From assembly GCA_035906235.1 (NCBI GenBank), contig JAMIFN010000019.1, positions 1-15,559 on the forward strand: 15,559 bases of DNA. The letters are read 5' to 3'. Under the pieces are notes generated by a model. It ran no database searches. It was not told where the DNA came from and saw only the letters and a list, made by a program, of their open reading frames with translations. Made by a program: the position numbers and the translations under genes. This document shows positions 13,817 to 15,559 of this stretch, in pieces. Numbering within the stretch: position 1 is the first letter of the stretch; each line of letters starts with the position of its first letter. This DNA is from JAMIFN01 sp035906235. Its GTDB lineage: Bacteria; Pseudomonadota; Gammaproteobacteria; Burkholderiales; Burkholderiaceae_C.

Positions 13817-14599
13817 TTAGCCAAAGCGAATATTGCAGTGTCCCATACCTGCAATCGTGCACCGTAGGTGGTCGCCTTTGGCAACAGGAATTAAGGGGGC
13901 GAGCGAGCCTGACAAAATCACTTCGCCAGCTTTCAAGGGGATGCCGCGGCGCCCCAAAGTATTGCCTAGCCAAGCAATCGCATTGGCGGGGTGGCCGAGT
14001 GCCGCTGCACCTGCACCTGTGGCCACGATTTGACCGTTTTTCTCGAGCACCATGCCGCATAGACCTAAATCGAGTTTGCGTGGGTCACCCAAAATACTGC
14101 CCAAGGCATAGACGCCGCAAGAGGCGTTGTCGGCTACGGTGTCTTGGATTTTGACGCGCCAGTCTTGGATGCGTGAATCTACAATTTCAAAACACGCCAT
14201 GACGCAGTCGGTGGCGCGGAGCACCTCGGCCATAGTCAAGCCCGGGCCCATGAGGTCGCGCTTCAAAATAAAGGCAATTTCACCTTCGGCACGCGGGGCA
14301 ATCATTTCATCGACAGGAATTGGCTGGCCTTCTTCAATAAACATACCATCGAGCAAGTAGCCAAAATCAGGCTGATACACGCCCAGCATATTTTGGACGG
14401 CAGCCGAGGTGGCACCGATTTTTTTACCGGTGATTTTCTCGCCTGCGTCGAGGCGGCGCTGAATCATGCGTTGCTGGATGTTATAGGCGTCATCGATAGT
14501 GATGTTGCTGTAGCGGTCGGTAAATGGCACGACAGGTTTGCGGGCGTGGAGTGCGTCAAATAGCTCATCGCCCAGCTGTTGAATTAGTTTCGTATCCAT
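13817..14599 (-). CDS. 2-oxopent-4-enoate (2-hydroxypenta-2,4-dienoate) hydratase, DmpE/XylJ/MhpD family
   Basis: The enzyme adds water to 2-hydroxypenta-2,4-dienoate to give 4-hydroxy-2-oxopentanoate, in the lower meta-cleavage pathway before the aldolase and aldehyde dehydrogenase. The 260-residue length is typical. Family hallmarks include GKKIGATSAAVQNMLGVYQP (58-77), the metal-ligand Glu residues E105 and E107 in RAEGEIAF, E138 in FEIVDSRIQDW, and KIQDTVADNASCG (150-162). Overall it recalls DmpE of the phenol pathway. A TesE-type enzyme from steroid degradation acts on the homologous hexadienoate and cannot be separated by eye, so no symbol is given. It begins 6 nt after the flavin reductase stop without its own clear ribosome site, so the two are coupled. 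The next gene downstream is glnA, after a terminator. Confidence 0.93.
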   Translation of the reverse strand: MDTKLIQQLGDELFDALHARKPVVPFTDRYSNITIDDAYNIQQRMIQRRLDAGEKITGKKIGATSAAVQNMLGVYQPDFGYLLDGMFIEEGQPIPVDEMIAPRAEGEIAFILKRDLMGPGLTMAEVLRATDCVMACFEIVDSRIQDWRVKIQDTVADNASCGVYALGSILGDPRKLDLGLCGMVLEKNGQIVATGAGAAALGHPANAIAWLGNTLGRRGIPLKAGEVILSGSLAPLIPVAKGDHLRCTIAGMGHCNIRFG

Positions 14600-14605
14600 A
14601 CGGGT

Positions 14606-15559
14606 TTAAGCCTTCCAGAGTTTGTCAATGCCAGGGTCGGTTTCTTGGATGCTGCGCTTGAGCAAGTTGCGCAGGGCCGTGAGCTCTAGAGCGCCGAGTT
14701 GCTCACCCAACTTTTCTTCTTGCGCTTTTGCGGCGGCAATGATGTGGACCATGGCATCACGCCCTTGCACACTGATGGCGTAGCCGGCGCTGCTTTGGTG
14801 TACTAAACCGCGGGTGAGTAGCTCGCTCAGGGTCTGCGCACTGACCTCGGCGCCAGTGTAGGCCGTGTGGTGGCTGATGTCGGCCTCAGCCGTATATTCG
14901 CGCACCGACAAGACGGATAGGGCAAAAAAATCGGCCTCGCTCAAACCCTGGCTTTGCATGGCTGGGCGAATAGCGTGGAAAAATTGGTAGTGCGCGCGTC
15001 CGAGTAGATAGCCCAAGAGATCCTCAGAGAAGAGAGCCGGGGCTTTTTTGCTGCCGCTATGTTCAGCGCTGATCTCAGTGGCGATTTCGGTCGCGATGGC
15101 ATGGGTTTTTTTGGTTGCCAAGGCGTAATTGCCACTCAAATACAGCAATGGAGGGGTCGGGCTACGGTCATAGGCCAACACTTCGCCGACAAAAATGATG
15201 TGGTCGCCACCTTCGTATTCAAAGATGGTGCGGCACTGAAAACGCGCGCTACAGGCGGGTAGCAAGGGTGATTTTGTTACACCCTGATCGAGCGCGATGC
15301 CCGCAAACTTATCTTCGCCTTTCTTGGCAAATTTATTGGATAAGGCTTCTTGTTCATTCGAGAGGATGTGCACATTCCACTCTTTGGTCTGCTGGAATAC
15401 GGGCAGGCTGTAGGCGTTTTTGGCCAAACTCCACAGCACCATGGGGGGGTCTAGCGAGACGGAGTTAAAACTGTTGGCGGTGATACCGACGGGGTCGCCA
15501 TTTTCGGCCCGAGTAGTGATGATGGTCACCCCCGTGGCAAACATCGACAAAGCGTTGCG
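14606..15559 (-). CDS. Flavin reductase fused to a MarR-like domain, C1-type monooxygenase reductase (partial at its start)
   Basis: The frame runs off the right edge, so a few N-terminal residues are missing; 317 are visible. The first about 160 residues are an HpaC-like flavin reductase domain (FATGVTIITTR, DPVGITANSFNSVSLDPPMV, then GDHIIFVGEVLAY). It would use NAD(P)H to reduce flavin for a partner monooxygenase. After a variable linker (about 160-180), residues about 180-310 resemble a MarR winged-helix domain (LLGRAHYQFFHAIRPAM, GLSEADFFALSVLSV). The same two-domain plan is known for the C1 reductase of 4-hydroxyphenylacetate hydroxylase in Acinetobacter baumannii. In C1 the C-terminal domain binds the aromatic substrate and relieves autoinhibition. 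Here the substrate is unknown. It precedes a dienoate hydratase by 6 nt. Confidence 0.85.
   Translation of the reverse strand, partial: RNALSMFATGVTIITTRAENGDPVGITANSFNSVSLDPPMVLWSLAKNAYSLPVFQQTKEWNVHILSNEQEALSNKFAKKGEDKFAGIALDQGVTKSPLLPACSARFQCRTIFEYEGGDHIIFVGEVLAYDRSPTPPLLYLSGNYALATKKTHAIATEIATEISAEHSGSKKAPALFSEDLLGYLLGRAHYQFFHAIRPAMQSQGLSEADFFALSVLSVREYTAEADISHHTAYTGAEVSAQTLSELLTRGLVHQSSAGYAISVQGRDAMVHIIAAAKAQEEKLGEQLGALELTALRNLLKRSIQETDPGIDKLWKA

Noticed and set aside
15548..15550. TTG as the start of the flavin reductase
   Set aside because: The frame stays open to the window edge, and the residues before it (RNA) continue the flavin reductase N-terminal pattern, so the true start is outside.
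1..15559. CRISPR array, toxin-antitoxin pair, defence island or prophage
   Set aside because: No spaced direct repeats and no genes of those families are visible; apart from the IS, all genes are housekeeping, metabolic or small conserved proteins.

Overview
The window looks like chromosome of a betaproteobacterium, most likely order Burkholderiales. The basis is family resemblance: an RpoD with a long Lys/Ala/Pro-rich N-terminus, a two-CBS protein ending in an FYDVAKAVVES-type tail, a GreB, an L32 and a small CPxxxYTND-type secreted protein all look like the versions known from that order. I could not run a search, so genus is not assigned. Coding density is high and most genes are housekeeping or central metabolism.

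Layout, left to right. Positions 1-1003 hold one end of an IS3-family insertion sequence on the minus strand: complete orfA, a canonical A_AAA_AAG frameshift site and the first two thirds of orfB, cut by the window edge at the second catalytic Asp. Then on the plus strand come a two-CBS-domain protein (1132-1581), greB (1615-2184), tRNA-Lys(UUU) (2284-2359), rpmF (2465-2650), an intrinsic terminator, fabH (2758-3762), a 334-bp non-coding leader, rpoD (4097-6433) and, 11 bp later, an hpnD-type presqualene diphosphate synthase (6445-7314). A minus-strand group follows: beta-carbonic anhydrase, coaD and a 2[4Fe-4S] ferredoxin (8844 down to 7363). From 8976 to 11359 two plus-strand genes overlap by 7 nt: trhO and trhP, the two known, mechanistically unrelated tRNA U34 hydroxylases. 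The rest is minus strand: a secreted DUF4124-like coiled-coil protein (12096-11542), glnA (13684-12263), and a two-gene aromatic-catabolism unit made of a flavin reductase fused to a MarR-like domain (cut by the right edge) and a DmpE-type 2-oxopent-4-enoate hydratase.

How the genes work together. trhO-trhP form one translationally coupled unit for the same wobble modification, one route using oxygen and the other prephenate. The reductase-hydratase pair is probably the tail of a meta-cleavage operon. The reductase would supply reduced flavin to a monooxygenase lying beyond the right edge and may sense the aromatic substrate through its MarR-like domain. The housekeeping order is unusual: rpmF-fabH lacks plsX, rpoD lacks dnaG upstream, and coaD lacks rsmD, which suggests a rearranged chromosome.

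I found no CRISPR array, prophage, toxin-antitoxin pair or obvious defence system, and nothing that I would call a wholly new system. The best leads are the trhO-trhP coupling, the effector-domain reductase, the terminator/attenuator hairpin immediately before glnA, and the palindrome around the -10 box upstream of rpoD.
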